From Coturnix japonica (lineage: Eukaryota; Chordata; Aves; Galliformes; Phasianidae), in assembly GCF_001577835.2 (NCBI RefSeq), contig NC_029518.1, positions 37,463,830 to 37,527,829 of the forward strand: 64,000 nucleotides of DNA. The letters are read 5' to 3'. The first letter of the stretch is position 1. Each line of letters starts with the position of its first letter. The position numbers and the translations under genes were made by a program. Shown here piece after piece: positions 37,545-51,543 of this stretch. The notes beneath the pieces are model-generated. The model did no database searches and was not told the origin of the DNA. It saw only the letters and a program-made list of their open reading frames with translations.

Positions 37545-40500
37545 ATTAATGGAGAATATTCTTGTAATACTTAAAGAATATACAGGCACTTATATAAAGA
37601 AGCACAGAACAATTATTTTTGTGTTGTATGTCTAGGAAGTAACTTTCCCTCTTAGGTTTCTACACTGTTGAGCATCACGAACTGACAGAGACTGACAGGA
37701 TCAGAGGAAGAACAGACAAAAAATATTTTTAAAGGGAGCAAACAATACTTAAAAATATATAATATTATCAGTATAGCTCCTTATAAACAGAAGTAATAAA
37801 TCAAAACCAAATTACATCTACAGAAAGACTTCTGTGGCTCTAACATGGATATGAATGAAAAGACCAGATGGCAACACCAGACTTTAGCCCGACCATACCT
37901 GTGGCATTACACTATATTCACAGTGCTATTCACAGTACTTGACATATGACTGTTAAAAAAAAAAATGCTTAATTCAAAGAAATAATGAAATTCTCTTCTG
38001 CCTTATTTATTTGTGAGTAATACAGAAGATGATATCTGAGAGATAAGTAGGAGTTTGCAAGTTTCTTAATTAAAAACAAAAACAAAAATGACTTATTCAT
38101 TTTATTTCTTTTTTCTTAAGTAGAAAGTGGTCTTTGTAAACTTCTCCAGTGTGCAGTTTGTTTTAACACAGCCATGAGCAAACAGCTGATGACTGAGCCA
38201 TGCTCTGTGCCACATGAAATGTAGAGTGGAATTTTTGAAAGTGTTTATAGGAACCAGGAGCTGAGATCCTGTTTTGGAGAGCTAGAAAGGTGAGCCAAAT
38301 CCTAGTCCCAAAACACCGAGGCCCACATATTATTTGACAATTAAAAATAAAGCCATCAAACCAGCCATTTAGAAAGGGGACAGAATGTAGAAATAAAGCA
38401 AAAGTCATGACTGCTTAGGAGTAACAGACCCACGCATAACTGGTTTTCCTTGGGAAATACAGATAGCTTTGATAAATGTGACATTTATCTTACCTTGGGT
38501 AAGATCTTCCAGTGTTAGCATGTTGCATTTCTCATGATTAAAGATTATGATTTGGAGTTTTATCACGCTTTAATGAACAATCAGCATGATGGAAAGGACT
38601 TAATCCTTCAGGCCAATGACAACAACACCACACACACGCAGCTCTGCATCTTGTAGGGTGAGAGTTAGAACATTCTCCATCTGTCAGAGCCACAGATCAG
38701 TTGGTTGTTGTAATGCAGGGAGAGGCATTGTTACTGACTCACTCACCTTATATTAAACCATCCCTCATGGTTTTGTGGCCCCTTCCACCCAGATGTAGAC
38801 CTTGGAATAGTGCAATTGGGATTAGGAGCAAACCCTGAAAAACCAGCCCACTCCTCTGTTAGATGAACGCTTGGGATGACAAAAATGATGTGAGTACTGA
38901 TAGAGGGACGAAAGTAAAGAAAAATAAATAGCCTTTTGGAAATGTTGCTGACAAACTTAGTCTGCTCTCTGATCATCTGGAAACAAAGACTGGACTCTGT
39001 ATGATTCTCAAAGCCATGGAAACAAACCACAGCTTGGAGACAGCCAGTGGGAGGAGCCCAGTCTGGGGAAAGATGTATTTATCCCTAGTGCTAGATTTAC
39101 TAGATTTACACCAACGCTGAAAATCTTGCAAAAAAACAGTTGGCTATTACATGACGTGAAATATTGACTGTAAGTTGCTTTTCTTAGTGCTAAGCAGAGT
39201 AGCTGAAGCAACACAGGGTGACAGAGAAAATCAGAATAGAAAATAACAGCAAAATGTTTAAGTCATAAAATATCTTTGAAATCATTGGGCACACGAGTAA
39301 AGCTTGTGGTGCCAGGCCAGCCTCCTGTGGGCACAAGGTGTTTGTGAAGGTGTTTGGCTTGGTGTTCACCGCACCGAGCAGCCTCAGCCCAGGAGCCAAA
39401 GCCTAAATGGGCCTGGTGCCAGAACCACACCGTCATCACTAGCCACTAGCAGAGAGCAGCCCAGGACAGGAGGGAGGCGAAGCCACCAGAGAGAACTGGG
39501 AAAGCTTCCTTTGGCCTTCTTGCATCCTCCTATCTGTACAGAAACACAGGCTTTAGTCTCCAGGGATGCTAGGGTGGAAACTTGATCAAAGACTAATGCT
39601 TTTTAGAAAGATAGGAAGTAGAAAGCAAAGAGGCAGAGGCTGGTTGCTCCTCTGCCCATCTGCCCCTCTTTCCTACCCCTTGGTTGCCTTGAGAGGGCAG
39701 GCAGAGGGGCAGGCACTTCTGGTGAGAGAGGCATTATCAGCACACTGTGCTCAGTGCAAGGGTGGCCATCCTTCACCTAACATGGAGCTTGGAGTGTCTT
39801 GAGAGAGTCATCTCTGACAAGATGAGAGAATCTTAGTTAAGCCTTCAAGAAAAATACTCCAATTTGTCAAAAAATACTGGTTTGTTTGTTTGTTTTGTTT
39901 AGTTTTTTAATGATTTTAATTGGCTGTTTTTTTTCCCCAGCTGGTAAAAACAGGTATATCTCCACAGACAGCATGGCAGCAGTGAGCGTGGCTCCATTTC
40001 TGCTTTTAACCAGCTCGTTCCTTGTGGATTTACTCAGTATTGCAGAGGCTGTGGTTTTCACGGGCTTCCCATTTGCCACAGCAAAAGCTACTGGCTGCAC
40101 CTCCTACCACCAGTTTTGTTACTTTTGCTGACTACTAAACTAATTAACAATCACACATTTTGGAGAACATGTTGGTAAGAGCCAAGGTCGCTTCAAAATC
40201 CTTTAAAAATCCTGTAGCGTAATGTCAAGAACTCAGCTGGGCATGTGTTGCTTTACCACTTTAGAGAAAGGACAATATTATTTTTTTGTTTTAAAGCAAG
40301 GCAAAAAGCAGAACGTTTTATGGGTTTTGGCAGACTGATCTTTGTTGCTAGCGTTTCCCCTTAGGCTGAATTAGTGGTAAGCTGCTGGCTGCCTGTATCT
40401 CTGAGGCACATGGAAGCAAAGCATAAAGGAGGTGGCAAAGAGACAAATTTACAGCAAGCACTAAGTAGAAAGACATCATGAACAACTGAAGAAGGGCTGT

Positions 40501-41636
40501 CTGCTTAGACAAACAACCTGCCCAGGGTTTTTCAGTGTGGGGCTGACGTGAGGCAAAAAGTTCATTTCTCAGAGCTGAAGAAACCTTTTCTTTCTCGCTG
40601 TGGTTTTAAATCTCTGACAGGCTCCATAAACATTAATCTATAAGGTGTTTAAAATTTTGTGCCTTAGCAGAGATCTGTGCGGGTTCTGTGGTTTGTATTT
40701 ATTTCTGCGGAGTGACTGTGGAATGAGAAGAAAGATTCTTGCTTTTGAAGTGTAAACACTGGCTCACTTGAGAGACAGAGATATGAATTACACTAAATAT
40801 TTAGTAAATGATTGGTTTCAACTGGGAGAATAAAGTACTTTGCATTGGAAGAGATACAGAAAAAGAGCAGGAAAAAAAATCCAGTTTCATAACTATTTTT
40901 CCAAGAAAGAATGTGAAACACTATCTGTAACTGGCACCTTGTAACCTTTAGGTCATATGGCTTTTCCTGAGTTCATGACAACAGCTGATCAAAAATTCTT
41001 GTGTGAAATATGACTTTGCAAGTGATTCTGTCAGAAAACAGCCAGTTTTCAAAAGCTGTGTTCTTCATAGAGGCATTTCAGATGCAACATTATCTTCCTT
41101 GGGAAAGACTTTTTAGGCTGAAATGTGCTTCTGTTGAAAATCAGGTAAAGTTCTGCATCTGAAACTAGCAAAAAAAAAAAAAAAAAAAAGGCTGCTTTTT
41201 GAGCACAGGAGAGCCTGTTTCCAGTTCCTGCTTTGCCTGACTGAAACTGAGCTCTGCCACCTTCCGTCCTAATAACCAGTTTACTGAACTGTCCTGAAGC
41301 AGCTCTGATGGATGAGCATAGGACAGAGAGAGCTTTTGGCAGCCAATGGTGCCAGGACTGGGGAAATGTTTATGCCAGCTGAAATGTCCCAAGCAGCTGG
41401 CTAATGTGGAGGCTTGATTTCTCAGGCAGAGCTTTTTTTCTGGTATTCTATCTCAACAACAACAACAACAACAAAAGCCTTGCAGTGGTGTTGGCAAAAA
41501 CCACTTGTGTTGCCAGGATGTGTCGTTTCATCCTTGGAAGCAGTGCACTGCTTGGAGTTGCACCACTCCTCTGGGGATTATTGATATAAAAATTCCAGCA
41601 CAGACGTACTTATAAACTCTTCCTTGCATATACCTG

Positions 41637-41926
41637 TGAAAAGAAAGGAAGGAAAAAAGGAAAGGAAGGGAAGAAGGAAAGGAAAGGAAGAAGGAAAGGA
41701 GGAAAGAAGGGAAGGGAAGGGAAGGGAAGGGAAGGGACGGGAAGGGAAGGGAAAGGGAAGGGAAGGGAAGGAGGGAAAGGGAAGGAAGGGAAGGGAAGGG
41801 AAGGGAAGGGAAGGGAAGGGAAGGAAGGGAAGGGAAGGGAAGGGAAGGGAAACGGAAAGGGAAGGGAAGGGAAGGGAAGGGAAGGGAAGGGAAGGGAAGG
41901 GAAGGGAAGGGAAGGGAAGAGTATTT
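41637..41926 (+). repeat. (GGAAG)n pentanucleotide array
   Basis: About 290 bases of almost pure GGGAA/GGAAG units, with AAGGAAAGGAAG variants at the left edge and a few one-base interruptions. Pure purine on the plus strand. All open frames across it (Gly/Lys/Glu-rich or Pro/Phe/Ser-rich) are repeat artefacts. Confidence 0.97.
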
Positions 41927-42127
41927 GAGAACATTTGACATTAACAGTTTTTGTTTTTTGCACATTTTTACAGAATCAGTAAATATAAGTTGGCTAATTT
42001 CTGTGCCTAAGCAAATATTCTAGTGTACTTGTTGGACTGGGGCTGACAGTAGGTTAGAGAAGAAAAGCAAACAAACAACAGTGTTACTTGTCTTTGAGAT
42101 TTGTTGGTGACCAGCCCTATTAACTGA

Positions 42128-42170
42128 AAAAAAAAGAAAAAAAGAAAAAAAGAAAAAAAAAAAAAAAAAA
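42128..42170. repeat. A-rich tract with G interruptions
   Basis: A-runs separated by single G, about 43 bases, 200 bases from the pentanucleotide array. Confidence 0.9.
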
Positions 42171-45100
42171 GAAGTGTTGCCTGATTCCAGTAAATTGTAT
42201 TGACTTCAATTACGATCCTCTCGTGGATCTGAGAAAATTTGGCCAAAAATATTATCACTGCTCTTTTGCTTACAGGTTTCGCATGTTTCATATGGAGATA
42301 TCTAACTAAATATCAGATAGCTGATCAGCTGCCACCATGGCAGTCAGCACAGATCCCAAGACCAAACTTGGAGTGATTTATCTCAGCAAGGCAAATCATA
42401 GGAAAAAAAAATGCAACAGAAAGCAGGTCTGCCATTCCAAGGGGCATTACAATGTCTTGACTCTGCAAATGTCTCCTGAGCAGCTTGCCTCCAGTGGAGT
42501 GCCTGAAAAACTATGTTTGTCCCATTGTTTGGTAGATCACTGCCTAATCCACAAAATTAGGATAGCTCCAGAAAGCAGGTTTATGCATACAGCCAGGCGG
42601 TGCCTAGGAACATCAGCACTTCTTGAGCCACTGTTTGTGCACTGCTATGAAGCTGTTCCTGTTTTCCTCCTACACAGCTATGAGATATTGCCTTTTCTCT
42701 ACTGTGCCTTCCTCTAGTGGGGAGGCAGGATTCGGCTTTTCTCTCCACGACGCCTCACTACTACAGGTGCCACCACAAATATTTTATTAGCTCATTTTCA
42801 GAAACCCAAAGAGTGAAAGAATTTTAAGTACAGCTGAACAGTGCTTTACAAATGCCAGGAAAGGTATGCCCAGCCTGGAACTGAGCTTAGTTGTCCCAGC
42901 TGGCAGGAATGAGGATAGACCTTTTCTCTCTCAAAGATGAAATTTGTATGTCTGCCAACTCCCTGCAATTACAAGCCCCAAAGAGGGTCTACTCCAGTGT
43001 AACTAGAGATCTATGGACTTTGGCATTTCATGTATCAATTACCACTTAGTGCTATATCACCAGGCCAAGATGGGAATTTCCTTTGTGGGGAGACCTCTTT
43101 TATTAATAAAAGACAAATCACGTTCGTTCTCCAACATCAAGCTCAGCTGGCTCATTTATTTTCTGTCCCCCAACACATAACTCCAGTTGAATGCTCCTGG
43201 GGAGTATCCAGTCTCTCTTGCTGGTCTCTTTGCTCTCATTTAATTCTGCCTTCAATACACATGGATTTTATTTTTTTTTTTTCTCAGTGCAGCTAATTCC
43301 CATTCCAAAAAAATAAAGACTGTTTCTGAATAGCCTGCTAAGGTTGCTGTGGGCTAAATCAAGCAAGGATCAGTCTTCTGGGCTTTTTCATGCTTGTGCA
43401 TAAGCAGCAGAATCATGTCATACCCACAGCATGTGGAAGTGAGATTTCAGGCTCCTGATTCCTGACTATTTATTGCTGGTAAATTTGCAAAAATATATTT
43501 CTAGAAAGAAAAAGAAGAAAAGAAAAAAAGGAAAACCTGCCAACAAGTTGTTCTGCTCTCATCTGACTATAAACATTGAATGCTGTCTTGTCTTACTGTA
43601 AGTGGCAACTAAAATAGCTTTCATCTGGAATGTCACTGATACAGATGTGCTAGTTGTGTCATTGGGTATTACAGGAGAACTTGGTCTTCCACAGGCTCTT
43701 AGAGACTGCTCATATAATGCAGATAATTACTGCTCCTCATTCATCCACCTCTTTTCATTCCTGCCACTGCCATGTACGGATCCACTGGTGGAAGACAAGT
43801 TTTCCCCTTCCTATACATGAAATGTTATCATGGAAGACTAGGAGAGAGGAAAATTATGAGGAGCATTTTCTCAGAATTCTTATGGTCCTCAGGAGGAGCC
43901 CCTGACTCGGAGCAGTGACTGCTGCAGAAACTAGGAATACGTTTAATTTTATACCTCATGGGTGGAAATGCTGTGGAATAAAGAATTTCTGCAGGTTGTA
44001 GGAGGAAGAGATACATCACGTGTTAGAAAGCAAGCTGGTTGCCCCAATCCCTGTCTACTCAGGGGCCTTCGTTCAGCACTTGTTCTTTAACTCTTCTCTC
44101 AGCATGAAGCTAAAAGAGAGCAAAATTATGAAACCAGTAAAAGAGAACTGAGTCAGAGCAGAGGTTCTTTCCCCAGATATTGCCACTGGCAAGACACTGA
44201 AGCTGTTCAATGAGCAGCAGAACTTGTTTGCTTCTAGCCTGTTCTGCAGCTGAAGTACCCCATGGCTGTGATCTCCAACCACAGCTGTCCCTGCTGTCAG
44301 TACATTCACCACAGGTCTCACCTCTTTACTGTATCTGGTGTCTGCTGAAGCAGTTGAACTCCAGCCACATCTCTTTTGTGCCTCCCTTTGAACCTCTCTT
44401 GAGTACCTGTCTGGTGACATGATGTTCTAAAAGGACCACAATCACTTCAAGCCTGTAGCTTTCAGTCTGTTTGGGCTGGAGTTAGCCAGCAGGGCTCAGA
44501 AGAGAATGAAAGGACTGAGAAATACAGTGGTAGTAGATAAATCTTGTTCCCATATGAGCAGCCTAAAGAATTGTATTCACATAAGCCATAAGTATGGAGA
44601 AACAGTCTTCATGTGTTTGCCACTTGCCAGTTAGAAACCTCTCTGTGCAGTGATTTACAGTTTGTTGCTAACCACACTCTCATTGAGACTCAACATTATT
44701 TCACACCAGAAGGTTTTTGCAGATTTTGAAAACATTTGGTTTTAGTCTGATGGGACTTCTGAATCTTTCAGGGGGTTACTTGCTTTGGGTTTTGTTCCTT
44801 AAGTTTAGAATTACAAGCTGTATCCCTTCCCTTAACCTCCTTCACCGCTTGTTCTCATTATTTATGAAAATATGGATATTATTTTCCATGCTTATAAACG
44901 TTTTTCTTTTTATGTACTGTAATCAGAAAGGATTTATCTGGCATTTGAGGAGTCAGCCTAGGTGGGGTCTGGGGCTCTGTTTGTACTGGAGCCTGAGGTC
45001 CACAGCTAATTTCGAACAGTTGAAAATTAGAAGGAAAGTGCAGCTAAAGTTTCAGTTGGTTTGTTTTTTGAAGCAATCATAGATAGGCTCAAAACCCTGG

Positions 45101-48100
45101 TATGGTAAAGCTTCTTCCCTTGACTGCTCAGAGCATTCAGCTCTGAGCTCACTGACAGCTCAGAGTTTTGTTAACTGGTAGCTTCAGTGTCTGTCCATGA
45201 TGTTACCACTGTGGATTTGCCCAGGAAAAAAGAAGCTATGGAAAGTTTATGTTAACAGCCTAGAATGTGGCAGAATATAGAGCTGTGAGCATCTGTATAA
45301 TGCTGTTTGAATTATGCATTGCAAATCAAGATAATTTGTACCTTTATGGGGTCTTGTTAGGATATGACTGTATACCAAAATGGTAATGTTTGGTGAAATG
45401 CTATTACCCTTTGACTGCTAAGCCTTGATCACACAACCCCTAAGCCAAAATTATGTCACAAGAAAATAAGAAATGGACATTTTCTAGAGGTTGAAGCTAA
45501 TAGAAGAGTATCACTTTTTAACATGCTTGTGGCCCAGTCAATCACTTGCGATAATCCACAACAAAGTTTCTCCTAGCAAGAGCTGGCAAAATATAACAAT
45601 TATTCTCAGCAGCATAAGCTTATATTTTCTATAAAGTACATTTCATGTTAAGTGATAAAACTAAAAAATATAAGTGTTTTGAAATGACTTCTGTTGTTGT
45701 TGTTTCAAACCAAGAATCCCCCAGGAAATTTCAGTGGAGTTGAAAAATTCCCAGCAAAATGTTTGATTTGGTCAAAAAGCCTCTTCAAGATTAGATGAAA
45801 GTATTTCAAGCAGTTCTACTGGAGACTCCAGATTGTGTCTTTAATCCAATAAAAACTCCATTTAATGAAAGCCATCTGCAAGTCATATCATTGTTACTCC
45901 TCACCCCATTCTTACTGCTGCTTGAAGCATCTTTCTTCTGGCAATTTGTGTCAGTGGCCACTGGTTTCCAGCAGAAGCCTGTAAGTTAAAGCACCAGTCC
46001 ATCAAGTAAGATGTTCTGGCTCTTACTGCCTCTCACATCTCCTGCTGCATGGCTAAGCCAGTAGTGATCACTCTGCAGCTCATTTTGCCCATCTAATAAG
46101 AGGATAGTATATCTGCCTGCCAGGTGTGTTGTAGGAACACAGCACTTAATGTTTGCAAAGAGCTGCTGTGGTGCTTTAATAGAAATCTTGCAGAAGGGCA
46201 GTGTTTCATAATGAAGTTACAGCAGATACTCATGTAACCATACTCAATATCCTTCTAGCCCAAAATGTTTTACTCAGAATGCAGTGAAATTAAATGCTGG
46301 CTAAACTGCTTGAGAAATCTCAGTCTTTGTTCCCACCCCTGTGCTATGTCTCACAGCCTTCTTGTTTGTGCTAGGATCTGTTGATGGGACCACACTGTAC
46401 TTATCAGTACATTGACCTAAAAGAGAAACGATGTTGGTCAGGCGAGACTTCATTTTGGCTAGATAAGTTTCCTGCTCTGGTTTCAGCATCTCCCAGAAAA
46501 ACTTTGTAGAGGCACAGCTGACAGGGCAGTGAATTGCAGTACGCAGACATGGACAAGCAGATGAGATGGGCAGGAGTCCTTAAACTGATGTCACCAGCAA
46601 ACCACATAACTAAACTGTATCTCAAACAAGCCCCCTCTCTGTTTTAAGTAAGTGATTCACAGTAGTAGCTCCCTCCACACTAAGAAAATGACAGATTGCA
46701 AAAAATGCATGAAAGATGGGAGAGAGGAATTGTAGTGATGCCCTCTGCAGAGCAGAGGACCCAGAGACACTGAGAGCAAATGACTCACTAAAAGCGGACC
46801 AGACAGTAGTTAGAGAGCAAATCTAATTACAGCTGTCCTCTATCTCAATTAGAAAAGCCCATTTTTCTTCCTATCCTGCAGTCTCCATTTGAGAGAGCTT
46901 TCCAACTATTTTCACTCTTTCTACATCTAAAATGTACCTTTGACACAGTTCTGATTGAAATTTCCTTCGACTGAGGTATCCTAGTGAGGACTGGCAAGCA
47001 ACCTGTAATTCTACAAAGATCAGGGGGTTGTGTATGGCACAAGAGTTCGGAAACAAAACCAGGGCAGTTTGCTTGAAAAGTAATTCTTTTTTTTTTTTTT
47101 TTTTTTTTTTGCATGCACTTGAAGTCCCACAAGGAAAAGAAGGAGCCTTTGAAATAATGATCTCCATATATGTTGCCACTACTATAAAACACTCCCGTTA
47201 AAAACAAACTGTGAGAACTGTTTGGAGTAGACTCCTGGTGAGAACGTCATTATTGCGGCAGTCTTGTGAAGGGAGCTTCAGATGTGTCCCTGAGGGTCTC
47301 TCTGGGTGAGTGGGGATCTGAGCTGCGTGCCTGGCTGTCACTGTACTTTTTAAAGCTGTTCCTCCAAACATTCAGAAGAAATTATTCAGTTGCCGCATAA
47401 CTAAAGGGGTTATCTTTCCATTTCCCACGTTGCTTTATTTTGTTTGTTTTTTTCCCTTCTGAATAATTTCTATTTTAGAATCTATATTTTAGATTTTCTT
47501 TAAATTCAGCTAGATGCCCGTATTCCTGAAGAGGTGACCCTAAGGTCACTTCTGTGTGTTTTTGTGGTTATGCACAGTTGTCTCTGGAAACAGAGAAGGA
47601 CTGGCATGACAGCAGCACAAGGCAATTCTCTTTTTCCTTTATCTCATCTCCCAAAAGAAGAAAAACAAATTAGAGAGACAAATATCAAATTCTTCACCAT
47701 CATTACAAAACATCGTTGAGCAAAAGGTGTGCCTCTTCTTGAGAAGGGAGAGTGTTTTCCTCTTGACATCAGTATGACAGCTTAACTACCCCATGCATTT
47801 GTGATTTGCTTTGGAATCTTATTTTCACACACGCGGAACTAGAAACTGAAACAGCTTAATGGTGAAAGGAAACCTGTCACAGATGTAAGTGGCAGAACAA
47901 AAGGTTGTGAGTTTCCTCTCTGCCACCACAGACCTCTGCATCGACAACTTTTTTTCAGAGCAAACTAGGAAAGAAAAATTCCTGAAAGTGAATTTTTGTC
48001 TTATCAAGTGTGATAACATCTGACAAACTGTACAGACTTCCCCATCTCCCTTCCCCTCTCTTTTGCAAAGGTTGGGGCTAGGCCAACGACAGAGTAACAG

Positions 48101-50238
48101 GTCATTGACCTATTAGCCTCTGTGATCATTTTACCTCAGGCCCTGAATGATGTCTGCAGACAGGTCCATTGGGAAAGAGAGCCAATAAGGTCACCACCTC
48201 CCCACTTCCTTTTCACTGCTATCTCTGCAGCAGCAACTTCTCCAGGCTGGTGAGCTTCTCTCACTTATCCATGAGTAATTGATGTGTTGAAAGTTAAGCA
48301 TGTGCTTAAGTGCTTTGCTGGAGTGGGGCCAGCACATTCAGCACCTGGGAAGGTCTAGTCCTGGGCAAAAGAGGGTCCAGGACAGAGCAGTTTTCTGTGT
48401 CTTCCAATGGAGCTGCTGAGGACAGTTCCACAGGCTTGAAGACCCCTGTTCTACTTGGGTTTCTGCCTGCCAGTCCAGCCCAACTTGGGGAGCTGTATGC
48501 TACCTGTAAGACACCTGCAGAAATCCAAACCGTTTTAGAATATAAAATGATGATAGCTATTTCCTCTCTGATTTCCTAAAGAAACGAGTATGCATACTTT
48601 TTCCTTTAACATCTCAGAGTAAAAAGATAAATAATGGTACAGTCCTGTTCTAGACATCAGGGAGAATAATAGCCTGAGAGGGATGAGCTTTGGGGTTAGT
48701 GAGGTTATACCTATCCAGTGTCCTGTAAGCATTGTATATAGGCTGTGTGGAACTACACAGCAAGCATAGGAAAAAAACCCAGAGGAACGCTGCAAAAAGG
48801 ACTCCATACAGCCCCTTATAAAAGGTGTGATTTCTGCCTAAAATCATGGCTGTAGAATGGCTAAGCAAGTAGCCAAACCAATAACGTATAGTCAGAGTTG
48901 ACTTTTCAATTATGGAAACTGATATGCAATACAAAACCCTGCTGTTTCTGGAAGAAAAAAGAAAAACTGGGCAGTCTAGTACTTAATGCTTTCTTTTATT
49001 GTTCCTTCTTAGGGAGGCTAGTTTTGCCCTCTTCACAGCTTATATGTAGGATCTCCATGGAAGTGCAACCTCCACAGATACTGCAAATGGTAACTGAAGC
49101 ATCTCAGAGGAGGAGCTTTGTCAGTTTCAAGGGAGAGCATGGTGAGTTTTTATGCCTCTGCTGTTTCATATGGAGCAGTGTGTTAAAAACACCCTTCTTG
49201 ATACAGCCAACAGTAGCATCACAGTGTTTAAATACACTTATCTGGAAGGCCAAGAGCAAAATTTTGGAGACCCCGGAAGATTTCAGGAGCTCCTGAAGAC
49301 ACCAGTGCAATCCAAAATCCATTACTGTGCTCCAAAAGCATCTGTGCAACATTATCTGTACCAAGCAACTGGGATTCACTCAGACTGTTTGTCTGTCAGA
49401 AGACTATTTTCCATTGGTTTTCCCATTTCTATGTTTTGCTGAGGCCAAAGCATGGCTGAAGTAAAACAACCTGCAGTTGTTGATTTTACCTTTAATTGTG
49501 GATGCACCGAAATAAGCAACTATTTCACTTCAAACTGAGGCAGAAATGGAAGCAAACACAGTAGTGTGATTTTTTAATTTACTTTAAAATTCCTTAACTA
49601 TTTGTATAAGCCAGGTTCAGCCTCTGGTTTCATGGCTTGGATCCAATGGAGACAGAGCTCTAAGGTAGGTACAGATTTGATCCAAAGTCCATGGAAGTCA
49701 GTGGCAGCACTTGCACCATGGAGTATATTGGATCAGGTTGCATACCTATAAATATGAAGATTCACTTGAAGTTTAAGTATAGAAATTACTGCGAAGTTAG
49801 TAGATGCAAAAAGGTGAAACTTTATAATTGTTGCATGAAATATTAACAGGAACCTGTATTATTGAAAGTAATACTTTTCCTTTTTTTTCCCCCTTTTTTC
49901 CCTACTGCATTGTGCTACTCTGCAGAGCACACATGGCACACACTGCTGTGATTATGTGTCTTAAGCCTCTGGTACCACTCACTGACTGATAAAGAGGTCA
50001 GAGGGGGAGTCAGGGTGATGATAGTAGAGAGAAATGTTCCAGAAGTAGTCTTACAAAGGGCTGTGAACTGTGGAAATTCACTCTCTCACTGTCACCAGCT
50101 ATTAGCAGGACCATTAATAACACAGTGTCCAATGTAAAGGTGCATTAGCTGATGTCTTGCTCTAGTAATGGACCGTCTACATGAAGGAGAGATGCAAACT
50201 TGCTTCTTTCCTTCAATTTGATTTGCAGGGGTGCAGGG

Positions 50239-50285
50239 GGGGAAAAAAAAAAGAAAGAAAAGAAAAAAAAAAAAAAGAGAGAGAT
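50239..50285. repeat. A/G purine tract ending in GA units
   Basis: GGGG followed by A-runs and GAGAGAGA, about 47 bases. Confidence 0.9.
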
Positions 50286-51525
50286 ATCTCTAACACACTT
50301 TTCTGTATCAATCATGCCTGAGAGATTTTTTAACTGCTATGCAGCAGTCTTCCATACTGCTCTACCCAGGGATTTTAACAATTCTGCTTTCAAAGCAAAC
50401 ATGCCAAAGGTTCCCTATTTAGGAATTTGTAAATGCTCACTATTGGGTTACTTTGGTTCAAAACTGAGTCATCTGATATCATTTTCACGCTCAAGTGGGT
50501 GATTTGTCCCCCTGAAGAAGCTGCATAAGAAGTTGCACTCATGCACATAGGGGACACTTCCCAACACGGTGGTGATATTTCACTTTAAGAACTACAAACA
50601 GGCTAACTTCAAGCTTCAAAGCAGAACACCTGCTTTAGAAATCTTAGAGCTTAAATCTTGTGAACTGACAACACTAAAAGAGTTTAGAATGTAAAACGTC
50701 TGTCAAATTCCAGTGAACCTTCAACATACATTTTATTATCATAGTCATTCTTTCCGTGGATGCCTTTTAAAAGGTTACAATGAGAAGTATGCTTCTCTTA
50801 AAAGCCACTTGAATGGAAAGAAAACAGCCATTTAGCCTCTTGAATGAAAAGGATTTATGAAAATTGGAACGATGCGATGATATAATCCAAAATTGCAGTT
50901 AAAATACAGAGATGTTTGTTTATTTGTGTGTCTAATGAACTGAACTGAAAATCAGTTATTTTAGAGGTTATGATGTTCCTGTTTCTTTTGCACATATTCT
51001 AGTGCTGACAACCTAAGTTAAAGCATGAATCTCAAATGAAATATCTGAGGATAAACTGCATTTCTGTGAGTAGTTAAAATGAAATTTTGTTCTCTGTGGG
51101 CCTATATAAATCCATGAATCTGTTTAAGATTCTGAAAGATCAGAATTGGAAAAATAATCCAAGAATTTTCTATAACTTCAAGGAAACATATATGTGTATG
51201 CTACTGTCTATTATCATTCAGTGCTTCAGTCTTCCTTTAAATATTGAAGATATCATATTTCAGTGGCACAAATGCCCAGAGCAAAGGAACTAGTACAGCT
51301 GGCTGAATATTCTCCCTCAAGCCTATTACAAAAATGCATGTGTGACAATTCTTGTACGAAATGCTTTCCTGTTTATCAAGCACAGACAGCAGAAATGATA
51401 GCATACAGTGCCGCAACTCTGTTAGAGACAAGCTCAAATTCTGCAGGAAGGCAATTGGAATAAATGGAATAAAAAATCTGAAGTATATTCGAGGGAAAGT
51501 ATCAGTGTGAAAACTTTGATTTATT

Positions 51526-51543
51526 TGTGTGTGTGTGTGTGTA
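51526..51543. repeat. (GT)n microsatellite
   Basis: Nine or so GT units. Short. Confidence 0.85.

Larger units (their letters stand above)
35041..41636. other. Intergenic sequence right of the CpG island
   Basis: Apart from the CR1 at 35.7 kb and the 30-bp repeat pair, I see no coding exon with paired splice sites and a recognisable peptide. A somewhat GC-richer stretch at 39.3-39.75 kb has a 93-codon open frame but no recognisable content. An A20 run lies at 41170-41189 and a (CAA)n run near 41455-41474. Confidence 0.5.

Noticed and set aside
41528-41965. Long Pro/Phe/Ser and Lys/Glu/Gly-rich frames
   Set aside because: These are translations of the (GGAAG)n array.
42337-42717. 126-codon plus-strand frame beginning MAVSTDPKTKLG
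   Set aside because: No family resemblance, repeats or splice context; a length expected by chance in 64 kb.
48898-49442. Overlapping plus-strand frames of about 100-130 codons
   Set aside because: No recognisable peptide, and two frames overlap with equal claim.
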